Assembly (NCBI GenBank): GCA_937951345.1 | Contig: CALFCF010000009.1 | Location: 113,767 to 177,766, forward strand | From: an uncultured Granulosicoccaceae bacterium | GTDB lineage: Bacteria > Pseudomonadota > Gammaproteobacteria > Granulosicoccales > Granulosicoccaceae | Length of the DNA stretch: 64,000 bases | Reading direction: 5' to 3' | In this document: positions 45,986-55,241 of the stretch, one piece after another | Layout: each line of letters opens with the position of its first letter | Numbering within the stretch: position 1 is the stretch's first letter | Position numbers and translations under genes: made by a program | The notes under the pieces: generated by a model | Told to the model about the DNA's origin: nothing | Databases searched by the model: none | What the model saw: the letters and a program-made list of their open reading frames with translations, nothing else

Positions 45986-47265
45986 GAGACAGCGGGTCGA
46001 AGGTCACACCCTTTCGACATGTGGATGTCCGCCAGCTTTAACCATTGACGTAATCTATCAAGCTCACTTAGTAATGCGTTTTTGGTATCTTCTGTATTCT
46101 GTGACTCCCACCAGACTCCCAGAACCTGCAGGCAGTCATTCTCTCTGTCAGCTTTCAGGTCAACGCGTCCGATGATGTTTTCATTATGCAGGAATGGTAG
46201 TACGTAGTAGCCATACTGCCGCTGCCTGGCGGGTACATAGATCTCGATGCGATAGTCAAAATCAAATAATCGTTTGAGACGTTGTCGCTGCCATACCAGA
46301 GGGTCAAACGGAGTCACCAGACAGGTGTGTCCACATTGTCTTGGTACCCGTGTTCCCGGTATCCAGTAAGCAATCTGTGTCCAACCCCTGACGTCGATCT
46401 GTTCAATGCGTTGTTCTTCAACTAAGCGTTGTAAGCCTTTGTCTGAGTCTTTTGCACCGAGTCTGTAGTAGTCGCGGATATCTGCGGCTGTGCCTACGCC
46501 TAAAGCCTTGACGCTGCGAAACAACAATTCAGTTTGTGCGTCCTCGCGCGATAACGTACAACTATTCAAAATGTTTGCGGGAATGGTGCGTTCAGTCAAG
46601 TCGTATAATCGCTGAAATCCAATGCGTCCCCGCGTTGTCAGCTCGCCAGTCCAGAAAAGATATTCAAGTGCCTGCTTGGTTTTACTCCACTCCCACATAC
46701 CCGGTCCACGTTCATGACGTTCCAGTTCGCGCGATGTCAACGGTCCGTTGTTTTTTACAGCAGTCAGGATTTCTCTAACGAATGCCGGTTGCTGTTGGAC
46801 AATTGCTGCGCATTGTTTGTACATGCCCTTGTGTTGTCGTGCATCCTGCATACGCCAGTGCAATTCCGGGTATAAATGTATAGGCATTAATGAACATTCA
46901 TGCCCCCAGTACTCGAAGAATTGCCGTTTCGCCGGCGTTTGGTGGGCAGGGTCAAATAGATGCTTGTCTATGCTGTTGCGTTCGTAACATCCTGCGCGGG
47001 AGTACAGAGGCATGTAGTGTGAACGTATTATGGTGTTGATCGCATCGATTTGCAGCGTGCCCATCGCGTGCAAATGCTTTTTCAGTAACCGCCAATCCGG
47101 GTTCTTTGCAGGTTTTGAGGCTGCGTCGCTTGAAGTAGGTACATTTTGCCTGTTGCCAAAGCCCAATGAATGCAAGACAACGCGGCGGGCCTGCTCTATT
47201 GAAAGTGTTCGCAGACCGGATACACAACCATTGGTTTTCGACGATTGTTTTCGTTGTGCCGGCAT
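45982..47265 (-). CDS. YcaQ/AlkX-family winged-helix DNA glycosylase
   Basis: A 427-residue protein of the HTH_42 family. SIEQARRVVLHSLGF (22-36) and GTLQIDAINTIIRSHYMPLY (about 71-90) are the diagnostic blocks; the QID corresponds to the catalytic Gln-x-Asp of E. coli YcaQ (AlkX). Such enzymes unhook nitrogen-mustard and other crosslinked or alkylated purines. It is full length, and the winged-helix repeats follow. It is upstream of, and overlaps, the ClpP-like gene. Confidence 0.87.
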   Translation of the reverse strand: MPAQRKQSSKTNGCVSGLRTLSIEQARRVVLHSLGFGNRQNVPTSSDAASKPAKNPDWRLLKKHLHAMGTLQIDAINTIIRSHYMPLYSRAGCYERNSIDKHLFDPAHQTPAKRQFFEYWGHECSLMPIHLYPELHWRMQDARQHKGMYKQCAAIVQQQPAFVREILTAVKNNGPLTSRELERHERGPGMWEWSKTKQALEYLFWTGELTTRGRIGFQRLYDLTERTIPANILNSCTLSREDAQTELLFRSVKALGVGTAADIRDYYRLGAKDSDKGLQRLVEEQRIEQIDVRGWTQIAYWIPGTRVPRQCGHTCLVTPFDPLVWQRQRLKRLFDFDYRIEIYVPARQRQYGYYVLPFLHNENIIGRVDLKADRENDCLQVLGVWWESQNTEDTKNALLSELDRLRQWLKLADIHMSKGCDLRPAVS

Positions 47266-47282
47266 CGACTCGTTGTTTCGAC

Positions 47283-48434
47283 TTACTGGCCGAGACGATA
47301 CTGTTTGAGTACGTCCCGATTAACCGATAGACCGAGACCGGGTGCATCACTGATAGTTACTTGTCCATTGTTCAGAGTTACCGGATTTTCGGTCAGATCG
47401 TTTCGAAACGGGTGAGATGACGTATCGTATTCCAGCAGCGGTTCAGTAGGAAACAGCGAATGATGCGTTGTTGGCAAGGCTGCGATTAACTGCAAAGACG
47501 CAGCTTGCGCGATCGCGCTACCCCAGACATGCGGGTTCACTCTAATACCAAACGCCTGTGCCATAGCTGTGATGTGTCTGGCGGCTGTAAACCCGCCACA
47601 GGAACAAAGGTCGGGTTGTGCGATATCAAATGCGCCGCGGGTGAAACACTCACGAAATCCGTAAGCACTGTGTTCGTTTTCTCCACCGGCTATCGGTATG
47701 TTTAGTGATTCACGAAGATAGCAGTAGCTGTCTATATCCTCAGGTACCACCGGTTCTTCAAACCACAAGAGCCCGGTATCAGCCAGTGCATCACCCAATG
47801 AACGGGCTTCAGAGCGGCCGTAAGCGTGATTCACATCGACCATCAATTCAGCAGACGTACCGTCGATCGCCCGGACGATGCTCTCCATAACAGCAATATC
47901 ATCGTCAACGCCAAACCCGAGTTTGACTTTCATTTTGCGAAAGCCGTTGTCGATGTGTCGTAGTGCTTCATCTGCCAGTCGGTCAGCTTCTCCCTGACCA
48001 CTGATTCGATAAAAGCCGGTCGCGTAGGGTTCCACCGCGTCACGAAACCGCCCGCCTAGCAGGGTCGCTACGGGTTGCTGATAGAACTGACCGGCGATAT
48101 CCCAGCATGCGATATCAATAGCGCTTATGGCCGACAAAACCGACCCCTTGCGCCCATAGTCACGGGTGTGGTTATACATCTTCCACCACAAAACTTCGGG
48201 CTGCAGTGGGTCTGCATCCAGGGTCAGTGGTTGAAGCGCATGTTCAATTACAGCAGCGGCGATCGCTGGAGACTCCAGGCCCTGGGAAAAGGCCTCGCCC
48301 CAACCGCTGATACCTGTATCAGTTTTAACTTCAACCAACGTCGCTGAGCGTTGATGGACCCAGCCCTGCGAAAATGCAAAGGGCGTGTCGAGCCGGCTGG
48401 ATATCGGGTGAATTTCTATGTCAGTGATCCGCAT
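47283..48434 (-). CDS. Mandelate racemase / muconate lactonizing (enolase superfamily) enzyme
   Basis: A 383-residue TIM-barrel enzyme. The K169-x-K171 base pair lies in RKMKVKLGFG; metal ligands are D200 (VDVNHAYG), E226 (WFEEP) and E252 (GGENEH); H302 lies in NPHVWG. A KxK base on strand 2 puts it in the muconate lactonizing/mandelate racemase branch. Substrate is unknown; sugar-acid dehydration is plausible given other genes in the window. Its stop is 18 bp from the ycaQ start, so the three leftward genes may form one operon. Confidence 0.88.
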   Translation of the reverse strand: MRITDIEIHPISSRLDTPFAFSQGWVHQRSATLVEVKTDTGISGWGEAFSQGLESPAIAAAVIEHALQPLTLDADPLQPEVLWWKMYNHTRDYGRKGSVLSAISAIDIACWDIAGQFYQQPVATLLGGRFRDAVEPYATGFYRISGQGEADRLADEALRHIDNGFRKMKVKLGFGVDDDIAVMESIVRAIDGTSAELMVDVNHAYGRSEARSLGDALADTGLLWFEEPVVPEDIDSYCYLRESLNIPIAGGENEHSAYGFRECFTRGAFDIAQPDLCSCGGFTAARHITAMAQAFGIRVNPHVWGSAIAQAASLQLIAALPTTHHSLFPTEPLLEYDTSSHPFRNDLTENPVTLNNGQVTISDAPGLGLSVNRDVLKQYRLGQ

Positions 48435-48595
48435 GCTTTTATTCTCTATGCTCAGGTGCAGCTTTGCAATCAGATGCGAATTTTAGCTCTTGGCCCAGCT
48501 GATTCCTGACGGGATGTCGCGCACGGGAGACCAAATGTATGAATCTGTGCTTACGGTAAACTTAATTTGCACCTGGAGGCACTATTATTTCACTG

Positions 48596-49429
48596 ATGGT
48601 TAAATTCAATGCAGGGTTTACGGCGTTCGGTCGCTCCGTCACGATTGCGATCGTATTCGCTTCGGCGCTCTTTTTGCCGGGCATACACTTACATGGGAAT
48701 GAGACGGCGGGCGAATTGTCTGTGGTTAGCGCGCCCACGGATTGCGTTATTCTGTTGCATGGTCTGGCTCGCAACGCAAACTCGATGAACAAGCTGGGAG
48801 AGCGCCTGATTGATGCCGGCTATCGTGTTGCCAACATTGACTACCCTTCGCGGGAATATACAGTTGAAGCGCTCGCACCTGTTGCAATAAGAGATGGGCT
48901 CAGCGAATGCGAAAGTGACAAGCCGGGGTATCAGTCAAGCCGGATTCATTTCGTCACGCATTCGATGGGCGGTATCCTGGTACGCGAATTTCTTTCCCGC
49001 AATCAGTTATCTGTCCTCGGGCGCGTTGTAATGCTGGCACCACCCAACAACGGTAGTGAAGTTGTTGATAATTTACGCGATGTGCCGGGTTTTGAATGGC
49101 TAAACGGCCCCGCCGGTCGCCAGCTCGGTACGGACAATGATAGTGTGCCGCATAGACTCGGTGCCGCTGACTTTGATGTGGGCGTTATTGCCGGAACACG
49201 TAGCATTAATGTTTTGTTGTCTATCTATCTACCGGACCCGGATGATGGCAAGGTTTCTGTTGACAGTGCACGTCTAACGGGTATGTGTGATTTTCTTACA
49301 CTGCCGGTGTCTCACCCGTTCATCATGCGCAATGAAACGGTTATCGAACAGGTTATCGAGTATTTGCAACGCGGGCGATTTAATCACGCCGATAGCGAGC
49401 AGCCTGACGTTACGCCAGCGCATTGCTAG
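48596..49429 (+). CDS. Alpha/beta hydrolase, triacylglycerol lipase-like, exported
   Basis: A 277-residue hydrolase. CVILLHGLARN (50-60) is the oxyanion-hole segment, and THSMGG (121-126) contains the nucleophile S123. PPNNGSEV and a late His (DFLTLPVSHPFIM) complete a probable triad. The first 26 residues look like a signal peptide or anchor, suggesting a periplasmic or secreted enzyme acting on lipids or esters. It is divergent from the enolase-superfamily gene. Confidence 0.85.
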   Translation: MVKFNAGFTAFGRSVTIAIVFASALFLPGIHLHGNETAGELSVVSAPTDCVILLHGLARNANSMNKLGERLIDAGYRVANIDYPSREYTVEALAPVAIRDGLSECESDKPGYQSSRIHFVTHSMGGILVREFLSRNQLSVLGRVVMLAPPNNGSEVVDNLRDVPGFEWLNGPAGRQLGTDNDSVPHRLGAADFDVGVIAGTRSINVLLSIYLPDPDDGKVSVDSARLTGMCDFLTLPVSHPFIMRNETVIEQVIEYLQRGRFNHADSEQPDVTPAHC

Positions 49430-49476
49430 TTAAAACTTGACAGATACTGGTTATATAAATTGGGTTTTCCGATTTG

Positions 49477-50625
49477 TTAGCTGTCACACCTGAACTCCCT
49501 TCGAATGGGATCAGTGTGTTCACCCACTGTTGGTGTCCTGTTGTTGTCAACATCCTGTGGCTGACAAGCAAGTAGATTTTGCAGTTGCGCTGATGCGGGT
49601 AGCGACAACTCCAATCCGCTAGCTGTTGACAGTGTTGCTGTTGTCAGCGCGCGGTGTTGCAATAAATCTGCAGTGGAATTCAATGCACCATAAGCAATAC
49701 CTGCATCGGCAAGCCTTTGCCTGAATGCTGCTGCAGTCAGTGGCTTTATGCAGTGCTGGATTTCAATATCCAGTGCCTGGCGGTTACTGACGCGGTTTAT
49801 GTTTGAATCAAACTGTGCATCCGTGGCCATTGCCGGCATTTGAAATACTTGTTCGCATAATCTGACCCATTCGCGCTCGTTCTGTATGGCGATTAGGGTT
49901 TCCTTGCTGTCACCGGTGGCGTAAGCACCGTAGGGTGCGATTGACGGATGATGCAAACCAACCCGGCCGGGTGCGCCGTTACCGTAGCGCTCGTGAACAA
50001 ATGGGACCGTCATCCACTCCGCCGCCACATCAAACAGCGATACGTGCAGAGCGCGACCTTCGCCGCTTGTTGCACGTGCCAGCAACGCCTCAAGGATAAG
50101 CGCATGTGCGGTCATGCCGGCGCCGATGTCACAGATCGATACGCCAATTCGCCCGGGTTCCTGTTTACCGCCGGAAACACCGACCAAACCCGCTTCTGCC
50201 TGAACCAGTAAATCGTAAGCTTTGAGTCCGGCGACCTGTGGCGAGTCGCCGTAACCGGATATATCGCAAGTGATCAGACGCGAATGCTGTGCGCGCAGCT
50301 CTGCCGGATCGAGGCCGGCTCTGGCCAACGCACCTGGTGCGAGGTTTTGTACCAGTACATCTGTGTGGGCGATAATTTGTTTGAGCAGTTGCTGGTCATC
50401 CCTGGATTTTATATCCAGTACGATGGACTCCTTGCCCTGATTTAACCAGTTGAAGTACGAGCTTTCACCACGCGCAGCATCATCATACAAACGCGCGAAA
50501 TCACCCTCGGCGCGTTCTACTTTGATCACGCGTGCGCCAGCCTGACATAGTCGTGAAGTGCACAACGGTGCGGCGACCGCCTGTTCTATGGCAACGACGA
50601 GCAAGCCTTCCAACGGAAGCGCCAT
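49477..50625 (-). CDS. CaiB/BaiF-family (class III) CoA transferase
   Basis: A 382-residue enzyme that moves CoA between carboxylic acids. VAIEQAVAAPLCTSRLCQAG (about 11-30), ARVIKVERAEGDFAR and the active-site D166 in CDIGAG are the family blocks; GSP-type loops follow. The two acids are unknown. ATG at 50625 with an AGGATC site is chosen over an upstream TTG. It stands alone, converging on the lipase gene. Confidence 0.87.
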   Translation of the reverse strand: MALPLEGLLVVAIEQAVAAPLCTSRLCQAGARVIKVERAEGDFARLYDDAARGESSYFNWLNQGKESIVLDIKSRDDQQLLKQIIAHTDVLVQNLAPGALARAGLDPAELRAQHSRLITCDISGYGDSPQVAGLKAYDLLVQAEAGLVGVSGGKQEPGRIGVSICDIGAGMTAHALILEALLARATSGEGRALHVSLFDVAAEWMTVPFVHERYGNGAPGRVGLHHPSIAPYGAYATGDSKETLIAIQNEREWVRLCEQVFQMPAMATDAQFDSNINRVSNRQALDIEIQHCIKPLTAAAFRQRLADAGIAYGALNSTADLLQHRALTTATLSTASGLELSLPASAQLQNLLACQPQDVDNNRTPTVGEHTDPIRREFRCDS

Positions 50626-50947
50626 CAAATAGATCCTGTGTTGACTCAAATGGATTCATGCCGGTTTTTCCCAATTTTGCCGACATTGCTTAGATTCTGT
50701 GACGACCTTCTAACCAGGCAGTTGGAATCAGATGATTATGATGCGATACCGCAGCCGCTCATGCAACAGCCGCGCTTTGGCATGCCAGCAATGGATTACC
50801 TGCCAGTCGACAGGTGAGGGGGATTTGTGTGCGAACCGAAACCTATTCGAATCGTGAGTGGCGGGCAATAAAAAGGCGTCTTTAACAGACGCCTTTGGAT
50901 ATTTGCCCTGACTTACAGCTGTCAGTCGAGTTTTCTAACCGCTGTTT
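50626..50947. other. Intergenic region with terminator
   Basis: Apart from the terminator at 50872-50896 this gap shows no gene. It should contain the promoter of the leftward CoA transferase. Confidence 0.4.
50872..50896 (-). terminator. Rho-independent terminator of the HAMP-protein gene
   Basis: Read leftward, AAAGGCGTCT and AGACGCCTTT make a perfect 10-bp stem with a 5-base loop, followed by TTTTTATTG. It lies 52 bp past the stop of the HAMP gene. Confidence 0.85.
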
Positions 50948-51436
50948 TTAACTATTGCGGTCAGATTCGATTTGTTCGGCTAACTTGTTAAGCTTTTCTG
51001 CATATTCGTAGTAAACCTGAACATCGTTTTTGCGCAGCTTTACGCGTGCACTGTAGTCACCGGCAATCAGTGAATCAATATGTCGGTTAAATGGCTGCAG
51101 TGGACCGAGAAGCTTATGGGTATAGGTGATACAAACAACCGCCAACAGCACGATGTATATGACGAACAGGACAAGGCTGTAGCGCAACAGGTGTACCAGC
51201 TGCACATCCATGATTTCTGAGTAATAATCTGCTGAGTCACCACCCTGATAGAGATTGTTGAACAGATCACTGAACGCGAAGTACAGGAATGTACCGAGTA
51301 GGATAGCCACGACCACGGTAGACCCCAGCATGTACAGCAACATCTTGAATTGTAGAAACGGTTGAATGATAGCGTTCAACGCTCGACGCTTATGCTTCCC
51401 GTTTGTGGTGGCCTGACTTTTGGCAATAGCTTCCAT
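50948..51436 (-). CDS. HAMP-domain membrane protein without output domain
   Basis: A 162-residue protein: N-terminal basic segment, TM1 (about 34-54), a short periplasmic loop of about 30 residues, TM2 (about 85-105), and a HAMP domain (about 107-158) starting LLGPLQPFNRHIDSLIAGDY. No kinase, cyclase or methyl-accepting domain follows. Stand-alone HAMP proteins like this are common in gammaproteobacteria, with unknown role. It is divergent from the gamma carbonic anhydrase gene and ends with a clear terminator. Confidence 0.8.
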   Translation of the reverse strand: MEAIAKSQATTNGKHKRRALNAIIQPFLQFKMLLYMLGSTVVVAILLGTFLYFAFSDLFNNLYQGGDSADYYSEIMDVQLVHLLRYSLVLFVIYIVLLAVVCITYTHKLLGPLQPFNRHIDSLIAGDYSARVKLRKNDVQVYYEYAEKLNKLAEQIESDRNS

Positions 51437-51596
51437 TGTGTTCCTGCAGGTACTATTTGTTGGTTCTTGTGTGGAATATCGGCAAGATCAAGCAAGAACC
51501 TTAGTGGTGCTTTAGTAGCAGCAGAAGTGGGCGCCAGGCAATATAATTGCCGAACCGATTCACACTCTAATCAGCAGCAATGGAGAACTACCGCAC

Positions 51597-52121
51597 ATGC
51601 TATACGACCTTGGTGATTTAAAAGTGGCTATTCCGGATTCCTGTTATGCGGCACCAGGTGCAGTAATAATCGGTAATGTGTCGTTCGGGGATTATTGCAG
51701 TATCTGGTTTAACGCTGTGATAAGAGGGGATAATGATGCAATTGTCATTGGTGAAGGTACAAATATTCAGGAGTGCAGCGTGCTGCATGTGGACACAGGC
51801 TATCCGTTGACACTGGGCAAAAATGTCACGGTCGGACACAAGGCAATGCTGCATGGCTGCAGCATCGGTGATGGCAGCCTGATTGGAATGAATGCTGTCG
51901 TGTTAAATGGCGCAGAGATAGGCGAGCAATGTTTGATTGGCGCAAATGCATTGGTCACCGAAGGTGCCAGGATTCCCGCGCGGTCGCTGGTATTGGGCTC
52001 TCCGGCAAAAGTGATTAAAACACTGGGGCCGGAGCAGGTCGCAGAAGTCGAGTCACTGGCCCATCATTATCAGAAAAAAATCCCTTTATACAAAAGTCAG
52101 CTGAAACCTGCGAGTGTATAA
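51597..52121 (+). CDS. Gamma-class carbonic anhydrase family protein
   Basis: A 174-residue left-handed beta-helix protein of the YrdA/CaiE group. H64, H81 and H86 (HVD, GHKAMLHGC) are the three zinc-binding histidines, and hexapeptide repeats run from about 20 to 145, ending ARSLVLGSPAKVIKTL. Activity as carbonic anhydrase is not certain for this subgroup. The gene is monocistronic. Confidence 0.9.
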   Translation: MLYDLGDLKVAIPDSCYAAPGAVIIGNVSFGDYCSIWFNAVIRGDNDAIVIGEGTNIQECSVLHVDTGYPLTLGKNVTVGHKAMLHGCSIGDGSLIGMNAVVLNGAEIGEQCLIGANALVTEGARIPARSLVLGSPAKVIKTLGPEQVAEVESLAHHYQKKIPLYKSQLKPASV

Positions 52122-52153
52122 GAGCCGGCCAAATTATAAATTTTCTGGTTGCT

Positions 52154-52747
52154 TCAGGGTTGAATACAAAGGTTTACTGGGTAACTAAGCGAGTTACCAT
52201 TGCCTTGTATGAAATCGATTACGTATCCCAGAGCAACTGGGCTCGCAAGTGCCGGTGTATGGATGCTATAAACAGATTGCTCGGCTATGCTGCCGATAGT
52301 GTCGGAAGCTACTTCAACAATAAATACACTGCAACTGTCCGGCTCTGAAGCGCTTGTAGCTACAGCTGCTACATTTGTGACATCTTCGGTACTCTCGTAT
52401 TGACTATGATCACATGTAGCTGACAAAGACGTACCGACGTCGGAGCGGTTTGTGATGGTACTGCATGCTGCCACATCACCTGCACCCACTGATCGCCAGA
52501 TGACATTGCTGTTTTCCACACCAAGATCCCGTTGCAGTACCGACAAGTCTACGTTTCGGGTGGATTCCGCAGTCAAGTCGAGTTGCGAAATATCGGCGTT
52601 TCCTGACAGGCTCAATAGTAGGGGTCCGGGTTGGTCTGGCTCACCAGCGGATTCAACCCAACCGCAAGCGTTGACCATAGTTACAGCCAAAATCATTGTA
52701 GAGAATTGAAGTTTCGCCTTAAGGCAGAGACTGTTCTTCGACGGCAT
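52154..52747 (-). CDS. Putative lipoprotein, unknown function
   Basis: A 197-residue exported protein. The signal ends with VTMVNACGW, an atypical lipobox (C28). The mature part is Ser/Thr/Asp-rich and beta-like, with five further cysteines (residues about 94, 110, 138 and near the C-terminus) that may form disulfides. No family is recognised. It converges on the carbonic anhydrase gene. Confidence 0.6.
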   Translation of the reverse strand: MPSKNSLCLKAKLQFSTMILAVTMVNACGWVESAGEPDQPGPLLLSLSGNADISQLDLTAESTRNVDLSVLQRDLGVENSNVIWRSVGAGDVAACSTITNRSDVGTSLSATCDHSQYESTEDVTNVAAVATSASEPDSCSVFIVEVASDTIGSIAEQSVYSIHTPALASPVALGYVIDFIQGNGNSLSYPVNLCIQP

Positions 52748-53041
52748 GGATTATCCTGCTTGATCGTGAATGACACGTAAATCAACTAAGTGGCATAACA
52801 TACTGAAAAAAGTGTGCCGAATGACGCCTCTGAAGCAGCCACACCACGCGGGTTAATGCACAATGCCCGGCTGGATTTATGCACGTTCCGGGCTAGAACG
52901 AGAGACAACTGCCATCTGGAGTGTCGAACGAGTAGGGTTATCCGTGCTTACATTGAAAATAAAACAAGTGAATGTTGCAGAACTGACGCCTGATCTGTCA
53001 GCAGTTATCGCCTGTAAAGGTTAGTGGAGAAACAGTTCAAT

Positions 53042-53326
53042 ATGTCCAATGCTGATGAAAGTCGCAAGCAACCGCCAGGTAGCTCCGACGAACAACGTGA
53101 CATTGTCCGTTCCGGAACACGTCGCAGACGCCGCCGGGCCGTACCGGATACGACGGTGCCTTCTCCCTGTGTTGCGGTGTGTGAATACGATGGTGAGGGG
53201 TTATGCAAAGGTTGCTTGCGAAATGCTGATGAAATTCGTGAGTGGATAATCATGTCGCGCGAACAAAAGCTTGCGGTGTTGGAGCTATTAAAGGAACGGC
53301 GCCAACAGCAGCATCCACAGCAATAA
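53042..53326 (+). CDS. DUF1289 protein
   Basis: A 94-residue protein. The core PSPCVAVCEYDGEGLCKGC (about 41-59) with four cysteines, then ADEIREWIIMSREQK, is the DUF1289 signature, a probable metal-binding knot. The N-terminal 40 residues are polar and very basic (RRRRRR), unusual for the family and perhaps nucleic-acid binding. ATG at 53042 has GGAGAA upstream; the frame extends to 53024. Confidence 0.87.
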   Translation: MSNADESRKQPPGSSDEQRDIVRSGTRRRRRRAVPDTTVPSPCVAVCEYDGEGLCKGCLRNADEIREWIIMSREQKLAVLELLKERRQQQHPQQ

Positions 53327-53627
53327 TTAATTCATTATTTTTTCGAAATTAACTACTCAACAAAACCGCAGATTGCGGAAACGAAAATTCGATTTCACCT
53401 ATCCTCAGTGCGTGTCGCAGTGCACACTTCCATGACATCTCCGGTGACTTGACGTATTTTTGACGTGGATTTTTACAATCCTCTTGTGACGGTTTAGTAA
53501 AAGCCGCTAGTTGACGGAGGATATACGCCTCGTTTGTGCGTAAAATTCACGCAAAGATAATTAAACAATGACTGAGACCTTGGGCTCGGCGTACAACTGC
53601 GTTGATCTGAACAGCTATTGTTTTTCA
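53327..53627. other. Intergenic region, AT-rich
   Basis: A 301-bp gap with an A/T-only hairpin near 53325-53345 followed by T residues, possibly a weak terminator of the DUF1289 gene. The downstream lipoprotein gene could begin earlier, at an ATG at 53568. Confidence 0.35.
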
Positions 53628-54884
53628 ATGAGTACGCGCATGAACAACAATTTTGATATTTCCCGTCTGCAATTATTGTCAGCACGGGTACTGCCGCTTG
53701 TTTTTATTCTGATCTTAAACAGTTGTTCCGGCTCTGGTGGTTCAACCGATGGCAATGTAGCGTCCACAGACACAGCAGCATCAGTGATAGCTGATGATGC
53801 TGCACTCACCGGTGACGATTCAAGTAGTGCCACTGATCAATCCGCCGACAGTGTGCCGGACCCGTTGATACAAAATTCCACGCGAGTGACATTCGATGTC
53901 CAGGTTCCCGCCATTCAATCGGATGCGCTTCAGTTGAATCTGGCCTGGGGTGATCAGGAGTTTTTCGCTGATTGGGTTGGTGATGAATTCTGGGCTGCCG
54001 TAGCCGACCTTCCGACGCGAACAGAATCGCAATTGAGTGTGACTTTTTTTGATCGTAATGGTGAGATCACACTCGCGAGTTTTGAAACTGATTTTGTCAC
54101 CGGCACTAATACATCAGAGTCACTCCGGATAACCGTCGATCAATTCGATAGCGGTCGTTGGGACGATGATGGCGACGGAATCAGCAATCTTGACGAGTTG
54201 ATCGACGGTACCTACACGAGTGGGCTCCGGGTATTGTTATTCAGCGAAACGCAGGGTTTTCGTCATGATTCAATTCCTGCTGCATTGTCAGCACTGGAAG
54301 AATTGGCTGCGACTGCCGGGATTGACACAGTTCGAGCTGATGATTCAACGGGTATCTTTACACAAAGCAACCTGGCTAATTACGATGCGGTTGTCTGGGC
54401 ACTAACTTCGGGTGATGTACTGGATGAGCAGGAGCAAGCAGCCTTCGAAGCCTACATCGCTGCTGGTGGTGGATATGCCGGTATACATGCTGCGAGTGAT
54501 ACAGAGTACAACTGGCCCTGGTATGGCGGTCTGGTCGGTGCTTATTTTGCCCGCCACCCGGAAATTCAGACTGCCACTCAAATTGTGGAGAACGGAACGC
54601 ATCCTTCGACTGCACATCTTGAGTCAATCTGGACACGTACTGATGAATGGTATGATTTTCAATCCAACCCTCGTGGGCGTGTCAATGTTCTACTGACGCT
54701 GGATGAATCAACGTACAACGGTGGTGGAATGGGCGCGGACCATCCCATCGCCTGGTATCACGAATATATGGGTGGTCGATCATGGTACACGGGTGGTGGA
54801 CACACAACGCAGAGTTACAGTGAACCTGATTTCCGGGCGCACCTGTTAGGCGGTCTGAGCTACGCTATCGGGCTTGATCAGTAG
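53628..54884 (+). CDS. ThuA-domain lipoprotein
   Basis: A 418-residue lipoprotein. The signal ends LILILNSC (lipobox), followed by a Ser/Asp/Thr linker and a beta-rich domain (about 85-185). RWDDDGDGISNLDELIDGT is a calcium-binding type-3-like unit. The C-terminal half is a ThuA-type glutamine-amidotransferase-like domain: LLFSETQGFRHDSIPAAL, GGGYAGIHAASDTEYNW and GRSWYTGGGHTTQSY with conserved His. ThuA-like domains are linked to trehalose or other sugar use. ATG choices are 53568, 53628 and 53640; the last two place the signal normally. The domain order matches the lipoprotein at 18199-19635. Confidence 0.78.
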   Translation: MSTRMNNNFDISRLQLLSARVLPLVFILILNSCSGSGGSTDGNVASTDTAASVIADDAALTGDDSSSATDQSADSVPDPLIQNSTRVTFDVQVPAIQSDALQLNLAWGDQEFFADWVGDEFWAAVADLPTRTESQLSVTFFDRNGEITLASFETDFVTGTNTSESLRITVDQFDSGRWDDDGDGISNLDELIDGTYTSGLRVLLFSETQGFRHDSIPAALSALEELAATAGIDTVRADDSTGIFTQSNLANYDAVVWALTSGDVLDEQEQAAFEAYIAAGGGYAGIHAASDTEYNWPWYGGLVGAYFARHPEIQTATQIVENGTHPSTAHLESIWTRTDEWYDFQSNPRGRVNVLLTLDESTYNGGGMGADHPIAWYHEYMGGRSWYTGGGHTTQSYSEPDFRAHLLGGLSYAIGLDQ

Positions 54885-54920
54885 CAAAATGCTTGATGCG
54901 ATAAATCAAAGGGGTGCGAT

Positions 54921-55088
54921 ATGTGGTTGATACTAACTTTGCTGGTCGCGCTGGTAAGCGCAGTGGTGTGCCATCGACTAGCGCGTCAACGGCAGCGTGA
55001 CCCTGTGTTCTGGGGCGTTATGGGCGCATTGTTCGGGCCGTTTGCAATCCCGTTTGTGTTTTTTGCCCGATCTTCCGGCAGCCGCTGA
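54921..55088 (+). CDS. Small membrane protein, 55 residues
   Basis: A short gene 36 bp after the ThuA gene, with a strong AAAGGGGTG site 6 bp before the ATG. The product has an N-terminal helix WLILTLLVALVSAVVC and a second segment DPVFWGVMGALFGPFAIPFV, the pattern of many small proteobacterial membrane proteins with FGPFA motifs. Function unknown. Base composition is coding-like and it is probably co-transcribed with the ThuA gene. Confidence 0.6.
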   Translation: MWLILTLLVALVSAVVCHRLARQRQRDPVFWGVMGALFGPFAIPFVFFARSSGSR

Positions 55089-55127
55089 TCAACCTTCCGC
55101 AGTTGCTTTTGCGCGGCTGCTCTAGTC

Positions 55128-55207
55128 TCACAAAAAAGCCTCACAAAAAACGCCTTACAAAAAATTCTAACAAACGAGTCTTGCAAATAACGGCTCACCG
55201 AAAACAG
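55128..55207. repeat. Degenerate 13-14-bp tandem array
   Basis: About six units of the form TCACAAAAAACGCC lie head to tail (TCACAAAAAAGCC, TCACAAAAAACGCC, TTACAAAAAATTC and so on), with the A-run kept in phase. It is in the gap between the small membrane protein and osmC genes. Phased A-runs could bend DNA. Confidence 0.6.
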
Positions 55208-55241
55208 TAGATTGGTTCCGGCACAGATTTACTGGTAAGAG

